Assembly: GCA_026003195.1 (NCBI GenBank) | Contig: BPGU01000001.1 | Coordinates: 915,398-979,397, forward strand | Reading direction: 5' to 3' | Length of the DNA stretch: 64,000 nucleotides | Source of the DNA: Armatimonadota bacterium | GTDB taxonomy: Bacteria > Armatimonadota > HRBIN16 | In this document: one piece after another, positions 7,511 to 15,421 of the stretch | Position numbering within the stretch: the first letter of the stretch is position 1 | Layout: each line of letters begins with the position of its first letter | Notes under the pieces: model-generated | Databases searched by the model: none | The model's input: only the letters and a program-made list of their open reading frames with translations | Told to the model about the DNA's origin: nothing | Translations under genes and position numbers: made by a program

Positions 7511-9451
7511 ATGGGTCGGGCGTTAGTCGCATTGATGTTGGTGGCAGTTCAGGTGTTATGGCTGTTTCCTACGTCTGGCGCTGCACAGTGGCTAGCCAGA
7601 TACACGGTTGGCAATGCCGAACAGCTCTACAGTAGTTACGGAACGTACCTTGCTTTGTGGGGCTGCTGGGCGCTGTTAGCATGGCGCATCCTCTCACTTC
7701 GTGTCGATACTCCTGCAGCGGGTTGCTTTCGGCGTGTGCTGACAGCATTCCCGTTGCTGCTAATATGGGATGGTTTGTTTTCAAGACATCCTTCTTACCC
7801 TGTGGAAGCAGCAAATGGGTTGCTTGCTTGTTGGGTCAGTGCAGCTGTTGTTTCCCTGCTTGCTACCAAGGTCCCACGCCACATCACCGATGGGTGCATC
7901 CTGATGGTGCTCGCCTCGGAATCACTATTTGCCCTACACTCATGGGATACCGAACGCCGTATCATGGGTGGTTTTTCGAGCCCTAACCTCTTCTACCCAC
8001 TGATGTTGTATGGAATGCTATGCAGCACTGAGTACGTCCTCCGCGGGCAGCAAGTGTATGACCTGGTATGGGGCATACTGGGGTGCTTGTTTGCTACAGC
8101 GCTTGGCGCCTCTGGAAGCCGTGGTGGTATGCTGGCAGGTATCGTCGCGGTATGCTGGATGATGTACAAGGTGCTGTCACGTGCTCGTTCCCATAACGAG
8201 GTTCCATTGGTGCGGTGGAAAGTGGTTACCCTGCTGGCTCTCTTAGTGCCGTTGGCAATCGGCTGGCATCTTCGCCAAGAGCAGGTAGGAGTAACCACCA
8301 TCCTGGATCGCTCGGTACACGCACGCCCCATTTTATGGTGGACAGGTCTACGGGTCGCCTGGGCATCCCATGGGCTGGGATGTGGCATTGCTAACATGAG
8401 TGCTCAGGAACAGTTGAATGACCTGCGGACGATGGTGCTGGGCTCGGGAAACATGGAGCCTAAGAACTTGCTTGTAGCGATGGTAGCCATATACGGAATG
8501 CCCGGATTATGGTACGTTCTATCTCTTATTGCGAAATCTTGGCGATTTTTTGGGCAGCAAAACGATGAACAACAATTAGCTGGCACCGCCATGTTGCTTG
8601 CACTGCTGGTTGCTGGTGCAGCGGACACCCCCATACTTATTGCCGAACGCTTAGCGCCTACCTTCTTGTGGTTGCAATGGATGATGATCAGCGTAAGCCC
8701 GCGTCCATCCATAGTAGCAGGTTTGGGCTTTGTGCGGAGTCGCACGTTGCGGTACAGAGTAGTGTTTACAGCTCTTACCGCAGTGTTGCTAACGATAGGT
8801 AGCTTTGTGGGCTATACTTACCGGGAGGCAAGGAGTTACCAGCCCTCCTTGCAGCGACTGCGAACGCTCTCAACGACCCCGTTGTCAGCCTATCCGCGCA
8901 CATTGGTTCACCTGCTTATTGAGCGCGAAGACAAGCGGTTTTGGGATCATGCGGGTATTGACTGGCGCGCCATGCACAGGGCGCTTCGTACCAACATTCG
9001 CACACTGCAGTTTGCACAAGGCGGAAGCACTATCACCCAACAGATGGTGCGTAGTATGTTGCTGGACCCCCGCTTCGCCAAAAGCAAGAGCTTGACGCGA
9101 AAAGCAATAGAACTATGGCTAGCTACTTGGGCGGAGCGTGAGCTGGGCAAGCAGAAAATACTGGAACTGTACTTGCAGTATGCATTCCGGTTGGACCTGC
9201 CTCCGGAGCGAATAGGTTTCGGGGCAATAGCTCGATACTACTTTGGCAAGCCCATTGGTCAGCTCTCACCAGATGAATGTGCGGTGTTGGTAGGCTGGCT
9301 CTCAGCACCCCCAGTAAAAGGTATAGATTGGTATCGTACGATTGCTTTGCGGAACGCAACGTTGTCTGGACTTGACCGTGAGGCATCCCCGTATTATGGA
9401 CAGCCTGTGCGGATACGGGTAGGATGCTTTGCGCAAAAGCAGAGGGAGTAA
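7511..9451 (+). CDS. Fusion of an O-antigen ligase/polymerase-like membrane domain with a GT51 peptidoglycan transglycosylase
   Basis: 646 residues. Residues 1-435 are polytopic, with about ten hydrophobic segments, and carry O-antigen ligase/Wzy signatures: GGFSSPNLFYPL (153-164), GASGSRGGMLAG (199-210) and HARPILWWTGL...GLGCG (270-292). EPKNLL (316-321) sits where ligases usually have a His-Asn pair. Residues 440-640 are a complete GT51 transglycosylase: EREDKRFWDHAGID (471-484, catalytic Glu473), QGGSTITQQ (503-511), TRKAIELWLA...ERELGK and GAIARYYFGK (571-580). No transpeptidase domain follows. The GGAGAGG site and tight spacing place it in the cassette. Role inferred: makes or ligates a lipid-linked glycan at the membrane. 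Confidence 0.85.
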   Translation: MGRALVALMLVAVQVLWLFPTSGAAQWLARYTVGNAEQLYSSYGTYLALWGCWALLAWRILSLRVDTPAAGCFRRVLTAFPLLLIWDGLFSRHPSYPVEAANGLLACWVSAAVVSLLATKVPRHITDGCILMVLASESLFALHSWDTERRIMGGFSSPNLFYPLMLYGMLCSTEYVLRGQQVYDLVWGILGCLFATALGASGSRGGMLAGIVAVCWMMYKVLSRARSHNEVPLVRWKVVTLLALLVPLAIGWHLRQEQVGVTTILDRSVHARPILWWTGLRVAWASHGLGCGIANMSAQEQLNDLRTMVLGSGNMEPKNLLVAMVAIYGMPGLWYVLSLIAKSWRFFGQQNDEQQLAGTAMLLALLVAGAADTPILIAERLAPTFLWLQWMMISVSPRPSIVAGLGFVRSRTLRYRVVFTALTAVLLTIGSFVGYTYREARSYQPSLQRLRTLSTTPLSAYPRTLVHLLIEREDKRFWDHAGIDWRAMHRALRTNIRTLQFAQGGSTITQQMVRSMLLDPRFAKSKSLTRKAIELWLATWAERELGKQKILELYLQYAFRLDLPPERIGFGAIARYYFGKPIGQLSPDECAVLVGWLSAPPVKGIDWYRTIALRNATLSGLDREASPYYGQPVRIRVGCFAQKQRE

Positions 9452-9452
9452 C

Positions 9453-10484
9453 ATGAGGCGATTTACTCTCGATACCACTATGATGGCAATAGTCGTTATG
9501 ACGCTCCTGGCACACTATCTTGTACACTACACTGCCCAAAAGCAGGTTCCTAAGAAGGAATATCTGTGGCGAGCGATTGTTTGTGTGACAGAACACTCGA
9601 CCTCCCCAAGACTCACCGCGGTATGGTGGGTCCAGGCCGGGTTAAGAGAGGCAGACGTGGTGCAAATACCTGTACAAGCACTTATTGGATATCAAACAGC
9701 AGAGAAGACGCCAACTTTAGCGTCGTTATACCAAACACCACACTTTGTAAACTATTTGCGCCGCTTTACAAGATATGCGCTTGGCTTGCCTGCACCAAAG
9801 GTTATAGAGTGTCCATTAGAGGCTCTATTAGGCCATACTGTCGGGCAGGCTCCTGTGTCCTTCTTTATACCGGAAAATACAATGCTCGTTCTGGATCACA
9901 AGAGTGTCTTCTACGGGCGTGGAACACATCGTTTGAGCATATCGGAACTGCGTGAGCTGTGGAGTGGTTACTCCTTTTGGGGTGGTGAATGGGGAAGGTT
10001 GCAAAGGCAAAGGCTCATCCTGCAAACCATTGTGCATCTCACTGCCTCCAACGAGGAACTACCCGAGCCATTGCTGTGGCTTGCATATCTACGGTATTCT
10101 CAAGTGCACTACTTCACGGTGCCGGGCAGCCGAGGCAACAGCTGGATGGGGCCCCATGATGACGTTATCCGGATATCACCTGCGTCTTTCCAGGCAACGG
10201 CACGCCGTCTCAGAGAAAAAGACAAGCGTTCAGATGTGCGAGTGCGCTTGTGCTTTTCGCCAAAGGTTCCCTTAGCCACCCAGCAGCAAATCACCGAAGA
10301 GATTTTCGATATGGGATTCTCCGTGTACGTGGACGACGGATCTTCTGGATGTCGAACAGGATCGATACGTGCCATAGAGAACCTACCGGGAGATGTGAAA
10401 CAGCTGCAGGCAGTCGTGCAAAGGCACGCTCAATGGGGTGGCTACTGCCAGCAGGGAGCGGAGGTTCTTATCATGGTGCAGTAA
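9453..10484 (+). CDS. Divergent LytR-CpsA-Psr (LCP) family protein with LytR_C-like tail
   Basis: 343 residues. One N-terminal membrane helix (MMAIVVMTLLAHYLVHY, residues 10-26). The middle resembles LCP phosphotransferases that attach glycopolymers to peptidoglycan: SFFIPENTMLVLDHK, RGTHRLSISELRELWSGY, and GGEWGRLQRQRLIL (177-190), equivalent to the conserved D-x-R-x-x-RQ segment. The first LCP motif (an R-x-D and IPRD-like stretch) is eroded: here it reads DVVQIPVQAL. The tail (DVRVRLCFSPKVPLATQQQI to DMGFSVYVDDG) fits a LytR_C domain. AGAGGGAG precedes the ATG at 9453, one base after the previous stop. Last gene of the cassette. Confidence 0.65.
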   Translation: MRRFTLDTTMMAIVVMTLLAHYLVHYTAQKQVPKKEYLWRAIVCVTEHSTSPRLTAVWWVQAGLREADVVQIPVQALIGYQTAEKTPTLASLYQTPHFVNYLRRFTRYALGLPAPKVIECPLEALLGHTVGQAPVSFFIPENTMLVLDHKSVFYGRGTHRLSISELRELWSGYSFWGGEWGRLQRQRLILQTIVHLTASNEELPEPLLWLAYLRYSQVHYFTVPGSRGNSWMGPHDDVIRISPASFQATARRLREKDKRSDVRVRLCFSPKVPLATQQQITEEIFDMGFSVYVDDGSSGCRTGSIRAIENLPGDVKQLQAVVQRHAQWGGYCQQGAEVLIMVQ

Positions 10485-10514
10485 GCGCGCAGAGTAGCGC
10501 CGCAGCGCGTCGGC

Positions 10515-10557
10515 AAGATACCGTACCTCCTCGCCTACGCGTGTCATGGGAGAAACG
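10515..10557 (+). pseudogene. Remnant of the 3' end of a DUF1559 pilin-like gene
   Basis: CCTCGCCTACGCGTGTCATGG followed by an AAACGATAAA-like string is a diverged copy of 11408-11435, the end of the pilin-like gene there (encoding GTPRPRV and stop). It marks where a similar gene once ended, just after the cassette. The rest of 10485-10678 shows nothing I recognise. Confidence 0.5.
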
Positions 10558-10678
10558 ATAAAAACCCAAACTCGGGGGATAGAGGATGCAAGCGCTGCGG
10601 GAGAAGATAGTGTTTGTGTGGCAGAGGTAAGGTGTAGTCACCCAGCCACTTCCACTGGCAAACGTTAGGGGGGGCTCC

Positions 10679-10707
10679 TTGACAACCCATGTCCCTTGTT
10701 TTATGCT
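10679..10707 (+). promoter_or_regulatory. Duplicate of the LuxR-HTH gene promoter
   Basis: TTGACA, 17 bp, TATGCT, identical in boxes and spacing to 4550-4578. A GGCAAAC string lies 15 bases upstream. At the first locus the same string (3494-3500) lies 16 bases upstream once the insertion sequence is removed. Confidence 0.65.
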
Positions 10708-10729
10708 GGATGCAATCTTGCATGTGACC

Positions 10730-10830
10730 TGGCGGCGGCTTGTGCACAGCTGGTGCAGGGGGCGTGGGTATTGGACTTATTAACCGCTGCGTATAGCAAA
10801 AATTTACCAAAAAATGGCAAAAATATACTA
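10730..10830 (+). pseudogene. Internally deleted remnant of the LuxR-HTH gene
   Basis: After the duplicated promoter, CTGGCGGCGG jumps directly to CAGCTGGTGCA, GCGTGG, TATTAACCGCTGCGT and AAAATGGCAAAAAT. These strings match 4851-4860 and 4895-4970 of the intact gene in the same order. About 250 bases of the coding region are missing and an ATG is followed at once by TGA. Confidence 0.65.
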
Positions 10831-11423
10831 CGGTGTGTCTGAACAACCTCAAGCAGATAGGACAAGCCATAGTTATGTACCGACAGGATTGGGATGGCGC
10901 AGACCCGCAGAGAGGGGTGCGTCTGACCCTGGCGCAGTTGGGGCTTCCGCCCTGGGACACATGGTTTGGCTGCAACCCTCCGCAGGGATACACCGACCCG
11001 CTTTGCGCATATATCCAGAACAAGCAAGTGTGGTGGTGCCCCAGCCGACATGCCGACCCTCGTTGGGTAGATGCACCGGGGACAGTCAGCTCCTACAGCT
11101 TCGCCTGGATTGGCATCAAGCGTCCTTTTGAGGAAGCCATCGCACTACAGCCAGACCTACCATTGGTCATGTGCAAGTTCCACGACCCTGTCTGGTGGAG
11201 CTCCGAGCCCATTTTTGATAAGGACTACCGCCTCCTAGGCGTCTCGGCGGACGGAACGGTTCGGTGGTGGAGACGAACGACCTTGCGTCCTATCTTATGG
11301 ACACGTCCATGAGGCTTGCCACCGGCTGCGCCGACGGTGGGGTGGACTGGCGACTTCTCACTTGGTCCGTTCACGGATGAGTTCATCTTTCCACCGGCAG
11401 GAACGCCTCGCCCCCGCGTGTAA
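10831..11423 (+). pseudogene. Truncated DUF1559 (pilin-like, H-X9-DG) gene
   Basis: CLNNLKQIGQAIVMYRQD is the segment that follows the N-terminal prepilin helix in DUF1559 proteins. That helix and the cleavage site are absent, because the frame joins directly to the regulator remnant. The frame then encodes a normal pilin-like body (YIQNKQVWWCPSR, LLGVSADGTVRW) to a TGA at 11310. After it the same frame continues with GLPPAAPTVGWTGDF and ends GTPRPRV at 11423. An N-terminal deletion plus a premature stop makes it a pseudogene. Intact relatives are secreted, pseudopilin-like proteins common in Armatimonadetes and Planctomycetes. Confidence 0.7.
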
Positions 11424-11461
11424 TGGAAAAACGACAAAGCACAACAGATGGAGGGTAAGCG

Positions 11462-12446
11462 ATGGCGGTTAAGATTATCGGACCCGAGCTGCCAAATATC
11501 CCCTGGGAAGAGAAGCCCAAAGGCTATTCGGGCGTGATGTGGCGTTACAGCAAGAACCCGATTATCCCTCGTAACCTGCTGCCTACTTCCAACAGCATCT
11601 TCAACAGCGCGGTGGTGGCGTACGGCAGCGAGTTTCGCGGCGTCTTCCGCTGCGATGATACCCGTCGCTACATGCAGCTGCATGCGGGGCGCAGTCAGGA
11701 CGGCATCCACTGGGAAATTAACCCCGAGCGCATTCACTTCGTGGGCGAAGCCGCGCAGGAGCTGGGCTGGGAGTACGGCTACGACCCGCGCGTGGTGTGG
11801 ATTGAAGACCGCTACTGGGTGACCTGGTGCAACGGCTATCACGGACCCACCATCGGCGTGGCGTGGACACAGGATTTTGAGACCTTCTACCAGCTGGAGA
11901 ACGCCTTCCTGCCCTACAATCGCAACGGTGTGCTGTTCCCGCGCAAGATCAACGGCAAGTACGCCATGCTCAGCCGACCTAGCGATCGCGGGACATACTC
12001 CGTGGGGCGACATGTTCTACAGCGAAAGTCCTGACATGATACACTGGGGCTGCCATCGCTTTGTGATGGCGCCTGCGGGAGGCTGGCAGAGCACCAAAAT
12101 CGGCGCGGGTCCCGTGCCGATTGAGACCACCGAGGGCTGGCTGCTCATCTACCACGGCGTGCTCACCTCGTGCAACGGCTTCGTGTACAGCGCGGGAGCG
12201 GCGTTGCTGGACCTGGACAAGCCGTGGAAGGTGATTGCCCGCACGGCACCGTACATCATCTCGCCGCAGGAGCTGTACGAGTGCGTGGGCGACGTGCCCA
12301 ACGTGGTGTTCCCCTGCGCTGCGCTGGCGGACTCGGCGACGGGACGCATCGCGGTGTACTATGGCGCAGCGGATACGGTGACAGGGCTCGCCTTCTGCCA
12401 TGTGGAGGAGCTGGTGGAGTTCACGAAACAGAACTCGCTGGTGTAA
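11462..12446 (+). CDS. Glycoside hydrolase family 130 (beta-mannoside phosphorylase-like), frameshifted
   Basis: Two frames together make one GH130 protein. The first runs [12 protein letters not shown] through [17 protein letters not shown] to MLSRPSDRG. The second continues [19 protein letters not shown], then [19 protein letters not shown], a GH130 hallmark, to the stop at 12446. The switch is at GGG 11990-11992. Removing one G restores the frame, so a sequencing or assembly error is as likely as mutation. The family breaks beta-1,4-mannosides by phosphorolysis. GGAGGGTAAGCG precedes the ATG. It stands alone between the pilin remnant and a toxin-antitoxin pair. Confidence 0.85.
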
Positions 12447-12451
12447 CGAGG

Positions 12452-12476
12452 GGGCGAGGCTCGACAGGAGCCTCGA
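12452..12476 (+). repeat. Short interspersed GAGGCTCCTG-type motif, copy 2, palindromic
   Basis: GGCGAGGCTCGACAGGAGCCTCG contains the inverted repeat CGAGGCTC/GAGCCTCG and lies right after the GH130 stop. It could fold into a transcript-end hairpin. Confidence 0.35.
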
Positions 12477-12531
12477 CCCCCATTTGAATCCCTCCTGGCG
12501 GATGTGCTACCATGAATACGGGAGGTGATGA

Positions 12532-12771
12532 ATGATGTCTGTCAAGGTCATTGAAGCCGAATACGACGGCAAGGTGCTGATACCCAAGGAACCGCTGGAT
12601 TTGCCAGTGGGTGCTCGTGTGCAGCTGAGTATCCGTCTGGGGCAGGAGGTGGAAGAACGCTTAAGAAGACTGCGTGCTCTGTGGAAATATGCGGAGGAAC
12701 ATCCTGTGGCTGCCCCTTCTGTCGACGATGAAGCCTTACGACGTGATAACCTTTACGAGGAACGTCTGTGA
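12532..12771 (+). CDS. Antitoxin of the DUF104 (AF2212-like) family
   Basis: 79 residues. The N-terminal 32 residues (VKVIEAEYDGKVLIPKEPLD, then LPVGARVQLSI) are the swapped-hairpin DNA-binding fold typical of DUF104 antitoxins. The charged C-terminal helix would bind the toxin. GGAGGTGA lies at the proper distance from the ATG at 12532. A second in-frame ATG at 12535 is also possible. The stop overlaps the PIN toxin start (GTGA). Such pairs usually repress their own promoter. Confidence 0.8.
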   Translation: MMSVKVIEAEYDGKVLIPKEPLDLPVGARVQLSIRLGQEVEERLRRLRALWKYAEEHPVAAPSVDDEALRRDNLYEERL

Positions 12772-13235
12772 AAGCAATATTGCTAGATACCAGCGTGCTT
12801 CTACGCGAGATTCATGTCCATGACGCCTATCATCAAACAGTGGTCTATTCGGTGGAGAAACTGGTAAGCACGGGCTGGATGACTTATGTTGCTCCACAGT
12901 GCCTCCAAGAATACTGGGCGGTCGCCACTCGCCCTCCTGAAGCGCGCGGGGGGTTGGGGTTGAGTGTGGAGAGAGCGGCAGAGGATATTGAGCAAATCAT
13001 TTCTGCCCATGATGTCTTGGTTGAAAACGCCGAGATCTTTCAAGTGTGGCGAAGAGTAGTGATTGACTACCGGGTGCTCGGTCGGCAGGTGTGGGATGCG
13101 CGTATTGCTGCCATTATGAAACTACATGGCATATCACATCTTCTCACTTTCAATACGCAGGACTTCCGTCGGTTTGGCTTCCTGAAAGCGTGGTCGCCTC
13201 AGGATGTGGAGCAACTCCTCGAGAACGAAGATTAG
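12768..13235 (+). CDS. PIN-domain toxin (VapC-like ribonuclease)
   Basis: 155 residues starting with GTG inside the antitoxin stop. PIN acidic residues are visible: Asp8 in ILLDTSVLL, a Glu in CLQEYWAV (about 44) and Asp in VWDARIAAIM (about 104), with NTQDF near 119 completing the metal site. The family cuts tRNA or other RNA. The antitoxin is present and intact. The stop overlaps the convergent DUF1611 stop by two bases. Confidence 0.85.
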   Translation: MKAILLDTSVLLREIHVHDAYHQTVVYSVEKLVSTGWMTYVAPQCLQEYWAVATRPPEARGGLGLSVERAAEDIEQIISAHDVLVENAEIFQVWRRVVIDYRVLGRQVWDARIAAIMKLHGISHLLTFNTQDFRRFGFLKAWSPQDVEQLLENED

Positions 13236-14279
13236 CTTTTCAGCACCGCCTCCAGCAGCTTCTCCGCGCCGTAGCGCACGGGGTCGGTACAGGGTAAACC
13301 GGTTTCAGCTTGCACCTGCTCTATCGCCTGCCGTGCTTCCTCTTCGCTCAGGTGCGCCGTGTTCAGCGCAATACCCACTACCGGTGCGGGCGCAAACGCT
13401 CCTGCCGCCGAAGCGACCATCTCGTAAAGCCGAATGACCTCCCGCAGGGGTGGAATGGGCACATGCGGATAGCTGCGGATGTGCGTCTGCCCGGCGCGAT
13501 GTACCAGAATCAGATGCGTCGGCTGCGAACCGCGTATCAGCGGTAAGGTGGCAGTGGAAGCGGGATTGAGCAAAGAGCCTTGCCCCTCGATATGCAGGAT
13601 GTCGTGTTCGCGCCCGTAGCGCAGCACTACCTGCTCCACCGCACCCGCGGCGAAATCCACTCGCACCGCATCCAGCGGCACGCCATCACCTGCGATCATG
13701 ATGCCCGTCTGCCCGGAGGCGATGAATGCCGAGCGTAGTCCCCGCCGTCAGCGAGGCACGATGTAATTCGATGCTGGTGGACATCTTGCCGATAGCCATG
13801 TCCGTGCCGACCGTGAGCACGCGCAGGCAGGGTAACTCCCGCGCGGCTCCGCTACCCAGCTGCAAGCCGGGTGGCTCGCGGCGTACATCCCAAATCCATT
13901 GCCCTTCGCGCAGCAGGGGTTTCAGGTCGGGATGCTCCGCCATCGGGGTGTGCAAGCCGTTTACCACGCACAGTCCCGCCGCAACCGCTTCCTTCACTTC
14001 CTGCCACCACGCTTCGGGGAGCATGCCGCCGGGTGGAGCGATGCCCGTCACCAGTATCTGGGGCTGGTAGTACAGCGCCTCACGCAGGGAAGCCACGATG
14101 GGCACGTCGCGCGAGATGCCTGTTAGCTGAGGTATGGAACCACCGGCGCATTCGGAGTCAATCACCGCCACAATCTGCGCCTCGCTGTAGCGCAGCAGTG
14201 CAAGCCCCGTCTTGCCGAACTGCCCGCGGATACCACCATGCTGCAGTATCGCCACGCGGTGCTCAGGAAGTATCCTCAC
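13232..14279 (-). CDS. DUF1611 family protein (DgcN-like), frameshifted
   Basis: A P-loop-like NAD/acyl-binding protein. The first frame reads VAILQHGGIRGQFGKTG, AVIDSECAGG, then VGTDMAIGKMSTSIELHRAS. It leaves frame at about 13730. The second frame continues AFIASGQTGIMIAGDG and DFAAGAVEQVV to the stop. Removing one C from the CC at 13729-13730 (plus strand) restores GTTLAFIASGQTG, the canonical DUF1611 sequence. The GTG at 14279 is preferred because GGGGG lies upstream, though an ATG at 14309 is possible. It overlaps the end of the dipeptide epimerase gene. The same gene pair (DgcN/DgcA) handles D-glutamate in other bacteria. Confidence 0.75.
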
Positions 14280-15318
14280 GGCGTTGTACCCCCAGTCCGG
14301 GCAAGTCATTCGGAACAACCCGTCCGTCCTGCAGGATTGCGCCCACGAAGGGGTCGTCCAGCAGGTTCAGGTGGCTGTCCAGGTCCAGGTGGTCGGCGAG
14401 AGGGGAGAGATGCGCCGCCGCGGTAATGGCGAGACTGCTATCGGAGTAGCAGCCGAACATCACCTGCAGCCCACACGCGCGGGCGGTATGTACGATACGC
14501 ATCGCCTCACTCAAACCACCACATTTCATCAACTTCAGGTTCACGCCATGCACCCGTTCAACCAGTTTGGGCACGTCCTTGCTGGTGAAGCAGCTCTCGT
14601 CCACGAAAATCGGCAGCGGCGATTGGCGGTGCAGCTCCGGCAGGGAATCTTCCATTCCTTTGGGCAGCGGCTGTTCCACGTACTCCACACCGCGCTCCGC
14701 CAGCCACCGGCACATAGTGATAGCGTCCTGCAAGCTCCAGCCGCCATTCGCGTCCACGCGCAGGATGACGCCTTCTGGTATCTCCTCACGCACGGCGTCC
14801 AACATGGCTTTATCTGCCTCGATGCCTTCGGGGCTGCCCAGCTTCACCTTCAGAGCCTTTGCGCCTGTCAGAGCCAGCCAGTCGCGCACACGCTGACGCG
14901 CTACGTCGGGCGGGTTGATGCCAATGGTAACGGTGGTGGGCACAATCTGTTCTCGCTCCAGTCCCCACAGTTTCCACAAAGGCAGACCTACCGCTTTGCC
15001 CAGCCAGTCGTGCAGGGCGATGTCTATCGCAGCGTGCAGAGCGCGTGGAACGTGATGTTCTTGCAGCAGTTGCTCGACGCGATGGCGTTGTAGAGGATGC
15101 AGAGGCTCCAGCAAGTTAGCCGCTTGCTCTGCCCCTTGCAGTAAAGACTCGGTGCTCTCACGGTACGTGCCAATGGAGAAGGGCGAGGCTTCACCCCAGC
15201 CCTCGATGCCTTCTGCCTCGACGCGCAGCCACAGGTTAGTCGTCTGGGCAGTGGTGCCTCGGCTGATAGTCAGTGGAAATCGCTTGTTGACCGTAAAGGT
15301 TTCATACTGCACGCGCAT
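14263..15318 (-). CDS. Dipeptide epimerase of the enolase superfamily (DgcA/YcjG-like)
   Basis: 351 residues with the muconate-lactonizing N-terminal cap and TIM barrel. Active-site elements are in order: KVKLG with the KxK acid/base pair (about residue 150), RVDANGGW, VEQPLP, VDESC, and NLKLMKCGG with the opposite-face Lys. These define epimerases acting on dipeptides or N-acyl amino acids. The ATG at 15318 fits the family N-terminus (MRVQYETFTV). Upstream in-frame sequence is only antisense of the oxidoreductase. Followed, with overlap, by the DUF1611 gene, so racemisation of N-acetyl-glutamate or a dipeptide is the inferred joint role. Confidence 0.85.
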   Translation of the reverse strand: MRVQYETFTVNKRFPLTISRGTTAQTTNLWLRVEAEGIEGWGEASPFSIGTYRESTESLLQGAEQAANLLEPLHPLQRHRVEQLLQEHHVPRALHAAIDIALHDWLGKAVGLPLWKLWGLEREQIVPTTVTIGINPPDVARQRVRDWLALTGAKALKVKLGSPEGIEADKAMLDAVREEIPEGVILRVDANGGWSLQDAITMCRWLAERGVEYVEQPLPKGMEDSLPELHRQSPLPIFVDESCFTSKDVPKLVERVHGVNLKLMKCGGLSEAMRIVHTARACGLQVMFGCYSDSSLAITAAAHLSPLADHLDLDSHLNLLDDPFVGAILQDGRVVPNDLPGLGVQRREDTS

Positions 15319-15421
15319 AGTGCATTCAGTGTTCACCAAACCCGCAATCCGTTCCTGCAGAAGGAGGTCCTGTGCGGTGAACAGAATACATCTCATAGAG
15401 CGATGGAGGAGGTGAACGGAT

